The notes beneath the pieces were generated by a model. It searched no databases, was not told where the DNA came from, and saw only the letters and a list, made by a program, of their open reading frames with translations. 64,000 nt of DNA from Halomonas sp. HL-93 (GTDB taxonomy: Bacteria > Pseudomonadota > Gammaproteobacteria > Pseudomonadales > Halomonadaceae): the NCBI RefSeq assembly GCF_900086985.1, contig NZ_LT593974.1, positions 2,914,001 to 2,978,000 on the forward strand, written 5' to 3'. The position numbers and the translations under genes were made by a program. The first letter of the stretch is position 1, and every line of letters begins with the position of its first letter. Below are positions 38,221 to 47,690 of the stretch, piece after piece.

Positions 38221-39252
38221 TTAGGTTTCCAGCAAGCGGATCTGGTCACCGGTGGTGACCCCGAGGCGTCTGGCTTCCTGCTGGCTAAGCACAATGGTGT
38301 TGTCGGGGGTGGGCGCGCGGCCTATCCAACTGGCTGTAAAGGTGAGCATCTCGGTGGTCGCGGCAAGCCAGCGGCTGACGCTTTCTTGCGGCGCGCTATT
38401 GGCCACTTCCACCTGGCAGAGCCTTGAGTTGCGGATGGCGCGCACGTCGTCGATGTAGGCTTCCACCGTCGGGCCACCGTCGAAGATATCGATGTAGCCT
38501 TCCCAGCGCAGCCCTTCTTTCTTGAGCATTTCCAGCGCCGGGCGGGTATGGCGATGCACCTGGCCAATGCAGGCCCGCGCCTCTTCCGACATGAAGGTGG
38601 TATAGATCGGGAATTTGGGCATCAGCTCGCCGATAAAACTCTTCTGCCCCAGGCCGGTCAGGCGGTCGGCCTCGTTGAAGTCCATGGGAAAAAAGTGCTT
38701 GCCCAAGCTTTCCCAGAAGGGGCTGGTGTTGTGCTCGTCGAATACGCCGCGCATTTCCGCCAGCACCTTGTCGGGGAAGCGGTCGCGGAACTGGGCGATA
38801 AACAGCCAGCGCGCCTTGGAGAGCAGCGCGCCGTTGCGCAAATGCTTGTTGGCTTCGCCGCGGTATTCCGGGCGCAGAAACAGCGAGCACACCTCGGCAT
38901 CGCCGGTATGGTCGGAGCTTAAAAACAGCGTATCGATGGTGCGGTGCAAGTCCAGCTGTATGGAGGAATGCGCCAGCGTGCCCAGCCGATAGTTGTAAAA
39001 CGGCACTTCGCGACCGACCTGACCTTCAATGGCGCAGCAGCCGGCGAGCTCGCCGCTGTCTTCGTCTTCAAGCACGAAGAAGTAGAGCCGGTCGTCGACC
39101 GGGGTGCGCTCTTCAAAGGCGCGGGCAGCGGCTTCAATCTTGCCGGCCAGGAACTCACGGTTATCCGGCAGCGAGGTAAACCCCACTCCGGCCTGCTGCG
39201 CAAGCGCCTGAAGCCCATCCAGATCGTCCCGGGCAATGGGTCGAATGCGCAT
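38221..39252 (-). CDS. aruG: Arginine N-succinyltransferase, beta subunit (AruG/AstA)
   Basis: A 343-residue AstA-family protein that transfers succinyl from succinyl-CoA to the alpha-amino group of arginine, step one of the AST pathway. It starts RIRPIARDDLDGLQALAQQAG and has FLRPEYRGEANKHLRNGALLSKARWLF (split), FWESLGKHFFPMDFNEAD, and FDGGPTVEAYIDDVRAIR. Its ATG overlaps the stop of the paralogous gene by one base (TAATG). The paired genes correspond to Pseudomonas aruF and aruG, which form a heteromeric enzyme. Confidence 0.94.
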   Translation of the reverse strand: MRIRPIARDDLDGLQALAQQAGVGFTSLPDNREFLAGKIEAAARAFEERTPVDDRLYFFVLEDEDSGELAGCCAIEGQVGREVPFYNYRLGTLAHSSIQLDLHRTIDTLFLSSDHTGDAEVCSLFLRPEYRGEANKHLRNGALLSKARWLFIAQFRDRFPDKVLAEMRGVFDEHNTSPFWESLGKHFFPMDFNEADRLTGLGQKSFIGELMPKFPIYTTFMSEEARACIGQVHRHTRPALEMLKKEGLRWEGYIDIFDGGPTVEAYIDDVRAIRNSRLCQVEVANSAPQESVSRWLAATTEMLTFTASWIGRAPTPDNTIVLSQQEARRLGVTTGDQIRLLET

Positions 39253-40316
39253 TACATTTCTCCTTCATCGAGGGCGTCCACCGCGCTCGGCAGGGTTAAC
39301 GGCGCGGCGAGTACCGCGCGGCCCTCTTCCACGCCCAGGCGCTCGGCATGCTCGGGCGACAGCATCAACTGACCGGTGGGCGACAGCGCATAGCGCGCCA
39401 CGATGCAGCGAAAACCGCCCAGCTTCTGATTGGCAATCATCGCCGGCTCCGCATCGGGCAAGGCGTGCTCGGGGCGGATACGCACCGGGTGCCACGCCGC
39501 CTGGCGAAATGTTTCCAGCCGCTCGCGTTCGGTTTTGACAATCGGCCCGGCATCGAAAATATCCACGTGGCGGGAGCGGACAAAGCCTTCCGCCAGCATT
39601 TCTTCCAGAGCCTCTTCGTGGGCGGGGTGCTCCCGGCCAATCGCCGCCCGCGCCTGGGGCGTCAACAGCGGCAAGTAGAGCGGGAACTGCGGCATGACCT
39701 CGGCGATAAAGCTTTTCGAGCGGACCCCGGCAATATGATTCATCTCCTGAAAGCTGCGCGCAAAAAAGTGCCGGCCGACGCTTTCCCAGAACGGTGATTC
39801 GCTGCGCGTGTCCAGATAGCCGGGAAACGCCACCGCCAGAATGCGCGAAAAGCGCTCTGGATATTGGGCAATAAACATCAACCGCGCGCGACGCAGCAGG
39901 CTTTCCGCGCTGGTGCCCTTGTAACGTGGGTTAAGCGAAAAAGCGCACAGTAGCGTGGCATCCGAGACTTCGTGGGATAGCGCCAGGGTTTGCACCTCGC
40001 GGCGCACATTGAGCTGCTGCGACGCATGAATCAGCGTTTCCTGGCGGTAGGTGTAATACGCCTCGTTGGCGCCCGCCTGGGCACGAATGGTGGCTGTGCC
40101 CAGCACTTCATCGCGGGCATCGTCGGCCAGCACAAACGTATAATGCTCGTTGCCGGGGAACTCCACCTCGTCGTTGAAGGCGGCTTCGGAACGAGCGATA
40201 CGCTCCTCGAGCCGTTCGCGGTTGGCGGGTAGATTGGTGAGCCTGGGCACCGCGTGCTCCGCCAGCTGCTCAAGCGCGGGCAAGTCCGCCATTTTCACCG
40301 GTCGAATTACCAGCAT
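39252..40316 (-). CDS. aruF: Arginine/ornithine N-succinyltransferase, alpha subunit (AruF)
   Basis: A 354-residue AstA-family protein, paralogous to the next gene: LVIRPVKMADLPALEQLAE, SLNPRYKGTSAESLLRRARLMFIAQ (split), FWESVGRHFFARSFQEMNHI and FDAGPIVKTERERLETFR. In Pseudomonas the AruF subunit pairs with AruG. ATG 40316 matches the family start; an ATG at 40358 overlapping the astC stop would add 14 residues and has no ribosome site. Confidence 0.93.
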   Translation of the reverse strand: MLVIRPVKMADLPALEQLAEHAVPRLTNLPANRERLEERIARSEAAFNDEVEFPGNEHYTFVLADDARDEVLGTATIRAQAGANEAYYTYRQETLIHASQQLNVRREVQTLALSHEVSDATLLCAFSLNPRYKGTSAESLLRRARLMFIAQYPERFSRILAVAFPGYLDTRSESPFWESVGRHFFARSFQEMNHIAGVRSKSFIAEVMPQFPLYLPLLTPQARAAIGREHPAHEEALEEMLAEGFVRSRHVDIFDAGPIVKTERERLETFRQAAWHPVRIRPEHALPDAEPAMIANQKLGGFRCIVARYALSPTGQLMLSPEHAERLGVEEGRAVLAAPLTLPSAVDALDEGEM

Positions 40317-40354
40317 CCTCAACGCCCCCTGTGGTGTGGCTGCGTACGGCTCGC

Positions 40355-41569
40355 TCATTCGGTCGCAACCAACCGTTCGATGGCACGCTCCAGACGGGCC
40401 ATGCCTTCCACAATATCCGCTTCGGGAATCACCAGCGACGGCGCCATACGCAGCACGTTGGGTCCGGCAATCAGCGCCATCAAGCCTTCTTCGATGGCCA
40501 GCGGCAGAATGTCCTTGGCGCAACCCTCGAAGGCATCGGCCATTTGCGCCCCCATCAGCAGGCCCATACCGCGAATCTCCTTGAATACGCCGTGCTTGCG
40601 GTTAATGGTTTCCAGGTGCTCGCAGAACAGGTCATGACGCTTTTTGACACCTTCAAGCACCTCGGGTGTATCGATAAACTCGACCGCCGCCAAGGCCACC
40701 GCCGAGGCCAGCGCGTTGCCGCCGTAGGTGGAACCGTGGGTACCGATGACCAACGATTTTGCAACCGCATCGGTCGCCAGCATCGCCCCCACCGGGAAAC
40801 CACCGCCAAGGGACTTGGCGCTGGTGAGAATATCCGGGGTAATACCGTAATTCTTGTACGCATAGAGCTCGCCGCTGCGGCCGACGCCGGTTTGCACCTC
40901 GTCAAAGATCAGCAGCGCCTGGTGTTCGTCGCACAGGTCGCGCAGCCCCTGGAGGAAGTCCTGCGTGCCGGGCACGATGCCGCCCTCGCCCTGCATGGGC
41001 TCGACCATGATCGCGCAGGTGTCGTCGCCGACCAGCTTGCGCACGCTTTCCAGGTCGTTGTAGGTGGCATGCAGAATGCCGCCCGGCACCGGGCCAAAGC
41101 CCTGGGAGTACTTGGGCTGGCCGCCCACGCTCACGGTAAAGAAAGTGCGGCCATGGAAAGACTGGTAAAACGAAATAATCTTATCTTTGTGTTCACCGTG
41201 GTTATCCACTGCCCAACGGCGCGCCAGCTTCAGTGCCGCTTCGTTGGCTTCACCGCCGGAGGAACATAAAAACACCTTGTCGGCGAAGGTGCGCTCGACC
41301 AGCGCCTTGGCCAGCTTGAGCGCGGGCTCGTTGGTAAACACATTGGAGAGATGCCACAGCTTTTCGCCCTGAGTCTTGAGGGCGTCGACCAGCACCGGGT
41401 GGCAATGGCCCAGGGAGTTGACCGCGATGCCCCCGGCGAAATCGATATATTCACGCCCCTCCTGGTCCCACAAGCGGCTGCCTTCACCACGCACCGGAAT
41501 GACCTGCTGCGGCGAGTAGTTTGGCGCCATGTAGTGATCGAAATCCTGACGGCTTGGGGTGTGGCTCAT
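40355..41569 (-). CDS. astC: Succinylornithine/acetylornithine aminotransferase
   Basis: A 404-residue class III PLP aminotransferase. It takes the amino group of succinylornithine to 2-oxoglutarate, step three of AST, and homologues also act on acetylornithine. Signatures are [28 protein letters not shown] (split), [33 protein letters not shown] and the PLP lysine in [14 protein letters not shown]. It is the first gene of the aruCFGDB operon; GGAGG lies nine bases before the ATG. Confidence 0.94.
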   Translation of the reverse strand: MSHTPSRQDFDHYMAPNYSPQQVIPVRGEGSRLWDQEGREYIDFAGGIAVNSLGHCHPVLVDALKTQGEKLWHLSNVFTNEPALKLAKALVERTFADKVFLCSSGGEANEAALKLARRWAVDNHGEHKDKIISFYQSFHGRTFFTVSVGGQPKYSQGFGPVPGGILHATYNDLESVRKLVGDDTCAIMVEPMQGEGGIVPGTQDFLQGLRDLCDEHQALLIFDEVQTGVGRSGELYAYKNYGITPDILTSAKSLGGGFPVGAMLATDAVAKSLVIGTHGSTYGGNALASAVALAAVEFIDTPEVLEGVKKRHDLFCEHLETINRKHGVFKEIRGMGLLMGAQMADAFEGCAKDILPLAIEEGLMALIAGPNVLRMAPSLVIPEADIVEGMARLERAIERLVATE

Positions 41570-41814
41570 GGGACGCTACCTCCAGTGGAGTAAGGGAATG
41601 AAAACAGTATAAGGGGCCGAATAGGGTAACTGCTTTCAGCAATGGGACGGCAAATTATGAAAAGCAGCATTTAACTGGCGCCCTCCTTTTTTGTAACACT
41701 CTATTATCCATCCTTGCTCACCTCACGGTATCAGTGACCCTGCATACCCAAGCCCCCCTGCACTTCAACGCTGTTCGCGCTAGGCTTGAGTAAATCCCCC
41801 GAGGAGCACGCCGC

Positions 41815-42855
41815 ATGCTCGACGTAACCCACCTGCGTGGTAGCCGCCATGCCATTGGCGTGGCCCATGGCCAGCGCCACGCCGCACAGATTCAGCGCAG
41901 CATTGAGGTCTATGACCGGCTGTTTCAAGACTTTGTAGGCCTCGACTGGGCCGCCGCCCGGCAAGAGGCGCGGCGCTTTATACCGGCTATCGAACGCGGC
42001 TTTCCGGCGATTCTGGATGAGCTCGAGGGCATTGCCGAGGGCGCCGACCTGCAGCGCGACGACATCCTCACCCTCAACTGCCGCAGCGAGATCTCGCTAA
42101 CCCAAGCCAGCGGCGGCTGTTCCGCCTTCTCGCTCTACCAGCAGGGTCGCCAATGGCTGGCCCAGAACTGGGACTGGCGCCTCGACCAGCTCGATAACGT
42201 GGTGATACTGCGTATAGAGGGCGACGACGCCCCGCCGCTGGTCAGCGTCGGCGAGGCCGGGATGCTGGCCAAGATCGGCCTCAACGCCCACGGCCTCGGC
42301 GTGTGTCTCAACGCCATCCGCTCGCAGACCTGCGGCGACGGCCTGCCGATCCACGTCGCCCTGCGCAAACTTCTCGAGAGCGACGGTTTCACCAGCGCCC
42401 AGCGCATCGTCGAAAAGGACCGCGTCGCTTCACCGGCGCACTTTCTGGTCGCGAGCGCTAAAGGCCAGGCCGCCGGCTTCGAGGTCCAGCCCGGGCCACC
42501 GGGGGTACTCGAGCCCAGCGACGGGCGGGTGACCCACACCAACCACCTCTACGCCGCGGCCGCCACCGCCTGTGTCGCCGATTTCCCCAAGCCCGACTCC
42601 CATGTGCGCCTGCGCCGCCTCGATGAGCTGCTCGACCCACCGCCCGAAGCGAGCGTCAGCGCGCTGTTCGACGTACTGAGCGACCACCACAATGCGCCCA
42701 TGTCGATCTGCAAGCACACCGACATCGACCTGCCCGAGGCCGAGCGCATGGAGACCTTGTTCGCAGTGGTGATGGCCCTCGACGAGCGCACCCTTCACCT
42801 GCGCCACGGCTACCCCTGCAAGACCCGGCAGACGCTGAGCATCGCGCTCGACTAA
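41815..42855 (+). CDS. C45-family Ntn hydrolase (acyl-CoA:6-APA acyltransferase-like)
   Basis: A 346-residue protein of the peptidase C45 family. These are made as a precursor that cuts itself before a Cys, which becomes the nucleophile. The cut site is visible in SGGCSAFSL at about residue 102, followed by LAQNWDWRLDQLDNVVIL, the N-W-D-W segment common to the family, and KIGLNAHGLGVCLNAI. Family members cleave or form amide bonds of acyl-amino compounds. The gene is rich in GC and divergent from the arginine operon; the substrate is unknown. Confidence 0.85.
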   Translation: MLDVTHLRGSRHAIGVAHGQRHAAQIQRSIEVYDRLFQDFVGLDWAAARQEARRFIPAIERGFPAILDELEGIAEGADLQRDDILTLNCRSEISLTQASGGCSAFSLYQQGRQWLAQNWDWRLDQLDNVVILRIEGDDAPPLVSVGEAGMLAKIGLNAHGLGVCLNAIRSQTCGDGLPIHVALRKLLESDGFTSAQRIVEKDRVASPAHFLVASAKGQAAGFEVQPGPPGVLEPSDGRVTHTNHLYAAAATACVADFPKPDSHVRLRRLDELLDPPPEASVSALFDVLSDHHNAPMSICKHTDIDLPEAERMETLFAVVMALDERTLHLRHGYPCKTRQTLSIALD

Positions 42856-42949
42856 CGGCGCGAGAACAGCGGCCGCTGTATCAGGATGGTGGGCGGGATA
42901 CACTGGCCCAGGATCGAAAGCTTCAGCAGCAGCAACAGGGAGAAGCGCC

Positions 42950-43270
42950 ATGAAATATATCTTCGAAGTGCATATCCGCGACGGCTACCGCGCCGAGGAC
43001 TACGCCGACGCCTGGGTCCGCGCCAGCCAACTCATCCAGCAGGCACCAGGGGCACGCGGCACCGAGCTGCATCGCAAGATCGGCGACCCCAACACCCTGA
43101 TCGCCATCGCCCATTGGGACAGCAAGGCCAGCCGCGACGCCATGGAAGCCCAGCCCAACCCGGAAATAAAGGAGATCATCCGTCGTGCGGCCCCCTGCTG
43201 CGAGATCCGCCTGATCGGCGAATTCGAGGAGCCGGAGTGGGTGGTGATGCCGTCGAATGCCGAGTCATAA
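42950..43270 (+). CDS. Small ABM-type alpha+beta barrel protein
   Basis: A 106-residue soluble protein with the ferredoxin-like layout of antibiotic biosynthesis monooxygenase (ABM) domains: a strand (KYIFEVHIRDG), a helix (YADAWVRASQLIQQAPGARG), strand pairs (TELHRKI, TLIAIAHWDSKASRDAM) and a last strand with CCEIRLIGEF. Such proteins act as dimers on small aromatics or as heme/metabolite binders; none of these roles can be assigned. It follows the C45 gene by 94 bases on the same strand. Confidence 0.65.
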   Translation: MKYIFEVHIRDGYRAEDYADAWVRASQLIQQAPGARGTELHRKIGDPNTLIAIAHWDSKASRDAMEAQPNPEIKEIIRRAAPCCEIRLIGEFEEPEWVVMPSNAES

Positions 43271-43428
43271 CCGGGCGTGGAGCTAGCGATCACATTTGGC
43301 ATGAATGAGCCTGGTATGGAAGAACGCTGCCCTTGAAGAGCGCCATAAGAGCCCCATATTCCTTAGCAAGCTATAAAGTTATTCGTTGTGTAGTGAGGTA
43401 CTGATACTCAGGACGAGAGGAGCACTCC

Positions 43429-44223
43429 ATGCAGATTGATCTCAACGGCAAGCACGCGATTATCACCGGCTCGACAGCAGGTATCGGCTTTGCGATTGCC
43501 CAGGGCTTGGCCAATGCAGGTGCCGAGGTAGTTATCACCGGGCGCACCCAGGCGCGAATTGACGAGGCCATCGCGGCCATCAAGAAAGACGTTCCCAACG
43601 CCAAAGCGACGGGCGTGGCCGCCGACTTGGGCACCGCCGAGGGCTGCCAGACGCTGATCGATCAGCAGCCGGAGACCGACATCCTGATCAATAACGTGGG
43701 CATCTTTGGTCCGCAGGACTTTTTTGAGGTCGACGACGCTACCTGGCAGCAGTTTTTCGACGTTAACATCATGAGCGCCGTGCGCCTGTCGCGCCACTAC
43801 GCCCAGGGTATGCGCGACCGGGACTGGGGGCGCATCCAGTTCCTGTCCAGCGAATCAGGCATCAACATTCCCAGCGAAATGGTCCACTACGGCATGACCA
43901 AATCGGCGCTGCTGTCGGTCTCGCGGGGCCTTGCGAAAGTATTGAGCGGCACCCAGGTGACCGTCAACGCCATTTTACCGGGGCCGACCCGCTCCGAGGG
44001 CGTGCTCAACATGATCCAGGAAATGGCCGAAAAAGAAGGCGTTTCGCAAGAGGACGTGGAAGCACGCTTCGTGCAGGAGAACCGCCCCTCGTCGATCATT
44101 CAGCGCCTGGCAACCCCCGAGGAAGTGGCTAGCATGAGCGTCTACGCGGCCTCGCCCCAGGCCAGCGCCACCACCGGCGCCGCCCTGCGCGTGGAAGGCG
44201 GGATCGTGGATACGCTTACCTGA
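43429..44223 (+). CDS. Short-chain dehydrogenase/reductase (SDR)
   Basis: A 264-residue classical SDR. It has the cofactor motif TGSTAGIGFAIA, INNVGIFGPQDFF (NNxG), and the active site S (FLSSESGINIP) with Y-x-x-x-K in HYGMTKSAL. Its form suits an NAD(P)-dependent 3-oxoacyl or sugar-type alcohol reductase. It lies convergent with the GlxA-type regulator, 8 bases between stops. Substrate unknown. Confidence 0.92.
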   Translation: MQIDLNGKHAIITGSTAGIGFAIAQGLANAGAEVVITGRTQARIDEAIAAIKKDVPNAKATGVAADLGTAEGCQTLIDQQPETDILINNVGIFGPQDFFEVDDATWQQFFDVNIMSAVRLSRHYAQGMRDRDWGRIQFLSSESGINIPSEMVHYGMTKSALLSVSRGLAKVLSGTQVTVNAILPGPTRSEGVLNMIQEMAEKEGVSQEDVEARFVQENRPSSIIQRLATPEEVASMSVYAASPQASATTGAALRVEGGIVDTLT

Positions 44224-44231
44224 ATGAACCC

Positions 44232-45209
44232 TTAACCCAGGCGTTCTTCCCTCGGCGTCATGCCGAAATGGTGACGGTAGGCGGTTGAAAAGTGCGCCCC
44301 CGAGGAAAACCCGGTGGCAAACGCAATATCGCCTACCGCCCGGTCGCTTTCCCGCAGCTGTTTGCGGGCTTCCTGCAAGCGCAGATCCAAGTAATAGCGA
44401 CTGGGCACCGCCTGCAGGTACTTCTTAAATAGCCGCTCTAACTGACGCCGGGAAATCCCCAAGTGCTCGGCCAGCTCCAAGGTTGAGAGCGGCTCCTCGA
44501 TATTGGCTTCCATCAGCGTAACGGCATCCACCAAGCTCTGCGGAGCGTGGCCCAAACGGCTGCGCAAGGGTACGTGCTGGCGTTCATCGGCCATGCGAAT
44601 ACGGTCACATAAAAACTGCTCCGACACCTGCTCGGCCAAACGTGCGCCGTGATGCTGGCTGATCAACGTCAGCATCATGTCCATCGCCGCCGTACCGCCC
44701 GCGCAGGTGAGCCTATCGCGGTCGATCTCAAATAGCTGCTGGGAAAGCGTCACCTGGGGATATGCCTGGGCAAAGGCGTCAAACCGCTGCCACGGCAGTG
44801 TGGCACGATAGCCCTCTAACAGTCCGCAACGCGCCAGCACTTCGGTGCCGCCCGCCAGCCCGCCCAGCATCACACCACGCCCCATATGTCCCCGTAGCCA
44901 CTCATTCAGCTTGGCGGGCAGCGCGTAGGGCAACGGCGTAGGCGCGCAGATCAGTAGCCAGTCGAGAGGGCCAAGTGGCGAGTCCAGGGCATGCTCAGCC
45001 AGCAATGATAGCTGCGCGCCGCTGCGCACCGGCTCGCTATCCATGCTTAGCGTGACGGTATGGTAAAGCATCTGCCCACTGAGCTGATTAGCCATTTGCA
45101 AGGGTTCCAGCGCGCTGGCATGGGCCAGCAGCGAAAACCCGGGCAGCAGCACAAACGCTACCCGCCGTCGCGAGGCAGCATTCGGAGAGATATCTGCGTT
45201 ATGCTGCAT
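44232..45209 (-). CDS. GlxA-type AraC regulator (DJ-1/PfpI-like domain plus HTH)
   Basis: A 325-residue regulator. The N-terminal DJ-1/PfpI-like domain (RRVAFVLLPGFSLLAHASALEPLQMANQLSG, split; then GGLAGGTEVLARCGLLEG and CAGGTAAMDMMLTLI) is followed by a C-terminal AraC HTH (STLELAEHLGISRRQLERLFKK, IAFATGFSSGAHFSTAYRHHFG). Proteins of this form regulate arginine, carnitine or choline use in Pseudomonas (ArgR, CdhR, GbdR). The nearby aru operon makes an arginine role attractive but unproven. ATG 45209 is preferred over a TTG at 45233. Confidence 0.9.
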   Translation of the reverse strand: MQHNADISPNAASRRRVAFVLLPGFSLLAHASALEPLQMANQLSGQMLYHTVTLSMDSEPVRSGAQLSLLAEHALDSPLGPLDWLLICAPTPLPYALPAKLNEWLRGHMGRGVMLGGLAGGTEVLARCGLLEGYRATLPWQRFDAFAQAYPQVTLSQQLFEIDRDRLTCAGGTAAMDMMLTLISQHHGARLAEQVSEQFLCDRIRMADERQHVPLRSRLGHAPQSLVDAVTLMEANIEEPLSTLELAEHLGISRRQLERLFKKYLQAVPSRYYLDLRLQEARKQLRESDRAVGDIAFATGFSSGAHFSTAYRHHFGMTPREERLG

Positions 45210-45305
45210 GGTAAACCGCCGTGACGAAAACAAACCGCCATCTTAACCAATTGCTTGGGTAAAGGCAGCGACGGCGTCGCGAGGAAAAAAATACCCCGTG
45301 CAAAT

Positions 45306-45330
45306 GCAAAAACGCCGGGCCATAGGCCCG
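45306..45330 (-). terminator. Intrinsic terminator after fabV
   Basis: On the minus strand a six-base GC stem (CGGGCC, three-base loop, GGCCCG) is followed by GCG and a run of five T residues. It stands 41 bases after the fabV stop and separates it from the regulator gene. Confidence 0.8.
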
Positions 45331-45370
45331 ACGAATGACGCAATGAATGCGTGGCGGCAAGGCCATGCGC

Positions 45371-46576
45371 TTATAGGTTGACCACATCAAACTCGACCAG
45401 CGTGTCGACGTCAGCATCGTAATCGACATCGTCACGCTCAAAGCCAAACAGCTTCAGAAACTCGTGCTTGTAGCCAGCGTAGTCGGTGATCTCGAACAGG
45501 TTGTCGGTGGTGACTTCCGGCCACAGGTCCTGGCAGGCTTTCTGGATATCGTCGCGCAGCTCCCAGTCATCCAGGCGCAAGCGGCCCACTTCATCGGTGG
45601 CCATTTCGCCGCCTTGAGGCGCGTAGAGGCGCTCGCCAAACAAGCGATTGAGCTGATCAATGGTACCTTCGTGAACGCCTTGCTCTTTCATGATGCGATA
45701 GACCATGGCGATGTATAGCGGCATCACCGGGATCGCCGCGCTGGCTTGGGTCACCACTGACTTGAGTACCGCCACGTTGGCGCCGCCCCCCGTCTCTTTC
45801 AGCTTGGCATCGATAGCCGCCGCTGCGCGGTCTAAATCTTCCTTGGCTTTACCCAGCGCGCCGTGCCAATAAATCGGCCAGGTGATCTCGGTGCCGATAT
45901 AGCTAAACGCCACGCTGCGCGCGCCCTTCGCCAGCACGCCAGCCTGGTCGAGCGCATCCATCCAAAGTTCCCAGTCTTCGCCGCCCATCACGGTGATGGT
46001 GTCGTCGATCTCTTGCTGGGTGGCAGGCTCTACCTCGGCTTCGATAATGGCGTCTTTGTTGGTGTCGATCGCCGTGGCGCGGTAGGTTTCACCAATCGGC
46101 TTCAAACTAGAGCGCTTGAGCTCGCCACTATCCGGCAACTTACGCACCGGTGAGGCTAGCGAATACACCACCAGGTCGACTTCGCCCATGTCCTGCTTGA
46201 TCAGTTCGATGGCTTTTTGACGCGCTTCGTGGGAGAAGGCGTCGCCGTTGATCGACTTGCTGTAAAGGCCTTCCTGCTTGGCGAACTTATCGAACGCCGC
46301 ACTGTTGTACCAGCCTGCGGTACCGGGTTTGCTCTCGGTGGCAGGTTTTTCAAAGAACACGCCCAGGGTATCGGCACCGTAGCCAAACGCGGCGGTGATC
46401 CGCGCCGCCAAGCCGTACCCGCTGGAAGCCCCGATCACCAGCACCTTTTTGGGCCCGGCGCTTTTGTCCAGATTGCGTGCGCGAGTGGCCTCGATCTGCT
46501 CGCGAACGTTCTGCTCGCAGCCAACCGGGTGGGTGGTCGTGCAAATAAAGCCGCGTACTTTGGGTTTAATAATCAC
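45371..46576 (-). CDS. fabV: trans-2-enoyl-ACP/CoA reductase FabV
   Basis: A 401-residue NADH-dependent enoyl reductase of fatty acid synthesis, the triclosan-resistant form. The start ([19 protein letters not shown]) and cofactor segment ([16 protein letters not shown]) are diagnostic. The Y-x8-K catalytic pair is in [23 protein letters not shown] (split), and the C-terminal region has [17 protein letters not shown]. Translation starts at GTG 46576 with GAGG six bases before. It is monocistronic. Confidence 0.95.
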   Translation of the reverse strand: MIIKPKVRGFICTTTHPVGCEQNVREQIEATRARNLDKSAGPKKVLVIGASSGYGLAARITAAFGYGADTLGVFFEKPATESKPGTAGWYNSAAFDKFAKQEGLYSKSINGDAFSHEARQKAIELIKQDMGEVDLVVYSLASPVRKLPDSGELKRSSLKPIGETYRATAIDTNKDAIIEAEVEPATQQEIDDTITVMGGEDWELWMDALDQAGVLAKGARSVAFSYIGTEITWPIYWHGALGKAKEDLDRAAAAIDAKLKETGGGANVAVLKSVVTQASAAIPVMPLYIAMVYRIMKEQGVHEGTIDQLNRLFGERLYAPQGGEMATDEVGRLRLDDWELRDDIQKACQDLWPEVTTDNLFEITDYAGYKHEFLKLFGFERDDVDYDADVDTLVEFDVVNL

Positions 46577-46730
46577 AGTGAACCTCGTCTTCGAAATAAC
46601 TTGTTCGGCGTCGCACCGTCCATTAGTGCCGCTATTCTAGCGGTCTCAAGCGGCGCTGTCCGCTATTGAGCTTATGGACCTTTCACGTCAGGATATCGTT
46701 TCACCTATAACCGCCCAAGGGGCTTAGCAA

Positions 46731-47114
46731 ATGAACGCACAGCAGCTAGTCGATGAACGCGGCGATTTATGGTTGGCAATAGCCCCGTTATGGCTAGACC
46801 GCGAACCCAGCGAACGCGATTACGCCCAGATGGTGGAAGTTGTAGAGCGCTATCAGATGTCGTTTCACGAGTTGGAGTGGATGTTTCGCTTAGAAATGGC
46901 ACCGGTGATGGCCCGATACCAACTGTCTATTGCCAGTGAATGGCGGCAGTTCAATGACCGTAAACTGATGCAACAACTGGTCAGCCATAACCTGCGTTTA
47001 AAGGGTTGGCGGCGTAAAAGCTGGGCGCTGTTTTCGGGTATGACCACGATGATGGTGCGCCACCGCTGGAATGAGTTAATGAGCCGGGTGATGATCGCCC
47101 GCAGCGAGGCCTAA
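46731..47114 (+). CDS. Small helical protein, DUF7079-like
   Basis: A 127-residue, all-helical, Trp-rich soluble protein: DLWLAIAPLWLDREPSERDY, FHELEWMFRLEMAPVMARYQLSIASEW (split) and a basic C-terminus (KGWRRKSWALFSG). The sequence of W-x-A-L/I-x-x-L-W/F-L-D followed by E-x-A-P resembles DUF7079, a family of unknown function, but I am only moderately sure. Its stop overlaps the convergent glutathione peroxidase gene by four bases. Confidence 0.6.
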   Translation: MNAQQLVDERGDLWLAIAPLWLDREPSERDYAQMVEVVERYQMSFHELEWMFRLEMAPVMARYQLSIASEWRQFNDRKLMQQLVSHNLRLKGWRRKSWALFSGMTTMMVRHRWNELMSRVMIARSEA

Positions 47115-47596
47115 GCCTCATCCAAGGCGCGCTCCAACTGAAGTCGCAGTGGACGGCCTTTATCACGGGGACCAAAGCGGGCAACCACCTTGCCATCTCG
47201 CCCAATTAAAAACTTAGTAAAATTCCATTTGATCATTTGCGTACCCAATACACCGGGCGCCTCACGTTTGAGAAGCACAAACAACGGATGCGCCTGACTA
47301 CCGTTAACGCGCACTTTTTCCATTAATGGAAACGTCACGCCATAGTTCTGTTCACCAAACCTACAAAAGGCCTCAGCGCTTTCCGGCGACTGCTTGCCAA
47401 ACTGATCACAAGGAAATCCCAGCACGGTGAAGCCACGGTCGCGATAGCGTTGGTAGAGCATTTCCAGCTCTTTAAGCTGCGGGGTAAAACCGCAGCGGCT
47501 GGCGACATTCACCACCAATAAGACCTGACCCTGCAATGCGCGCAGATTGAACGGCTGCCCCAAGTGGGTATAACAATCCTGATCGTAAAGTGTCAT
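47111..47596 (-). CDS. Glutathione peroxidase (BtuE-type, cysteine form)
   Basis: A 161-residue peroxidase reducing peroxides with thiol donors. The catalytic Cys is in VVNVASRCGFTPQ, and the Gln and Trp/Asn of the catalytic set stand in FPCDQFGKQSP and IKWNFTKFLI. The second Cys (GFPCDQF) suggests thioredoxin-dependent activity. ATG 47596 has GGAAGG seven bases upstream. Confidence 0.93.
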   Translation of the reverse strand: MTLYDQDCYTHLGQPFNLRALQGQVLLVVNVASRCGFTPQLKELEMLYQRYRDRGFTVLGFPCDQFGKQSPESAEAFCRFGEQNYGVTFPLMEKVRVNGSQAHPLFVLLKREAPGVLGTQMIKWNFTKFLIGRDGKVVARFGPRDKGRPLRLQLERALDEA

Positions 47597-47690
47597 CTGT
47601 CGCCTTCCCCCCCTGGAACGCCTCACCTAACCGCCTACCATGCCATGTCTGCGCCCCATGCACCAGTTCGCCGGGCCAGGCATGAGCCGT

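Noticed and set aside
40331..41269. A 312-residue open frame antisense to astC
   Set aside because: It is a GC-rich shadow frame; astC on the other strand is a clear aminotransferase over the same bases, and the antisense product has no fold-like pattern.
41570..41814. A sigma-54 promoter for the aru operon
   Set aside because: No TGGCAC-N5-TTGC match was found on the minus strand in this gap.
42430..42951. A 173-residue frame antisense to the C45 hydrolase
   Set aside because: It is a mirror of the C45 gene and starts inside the gap without a ribosome site.
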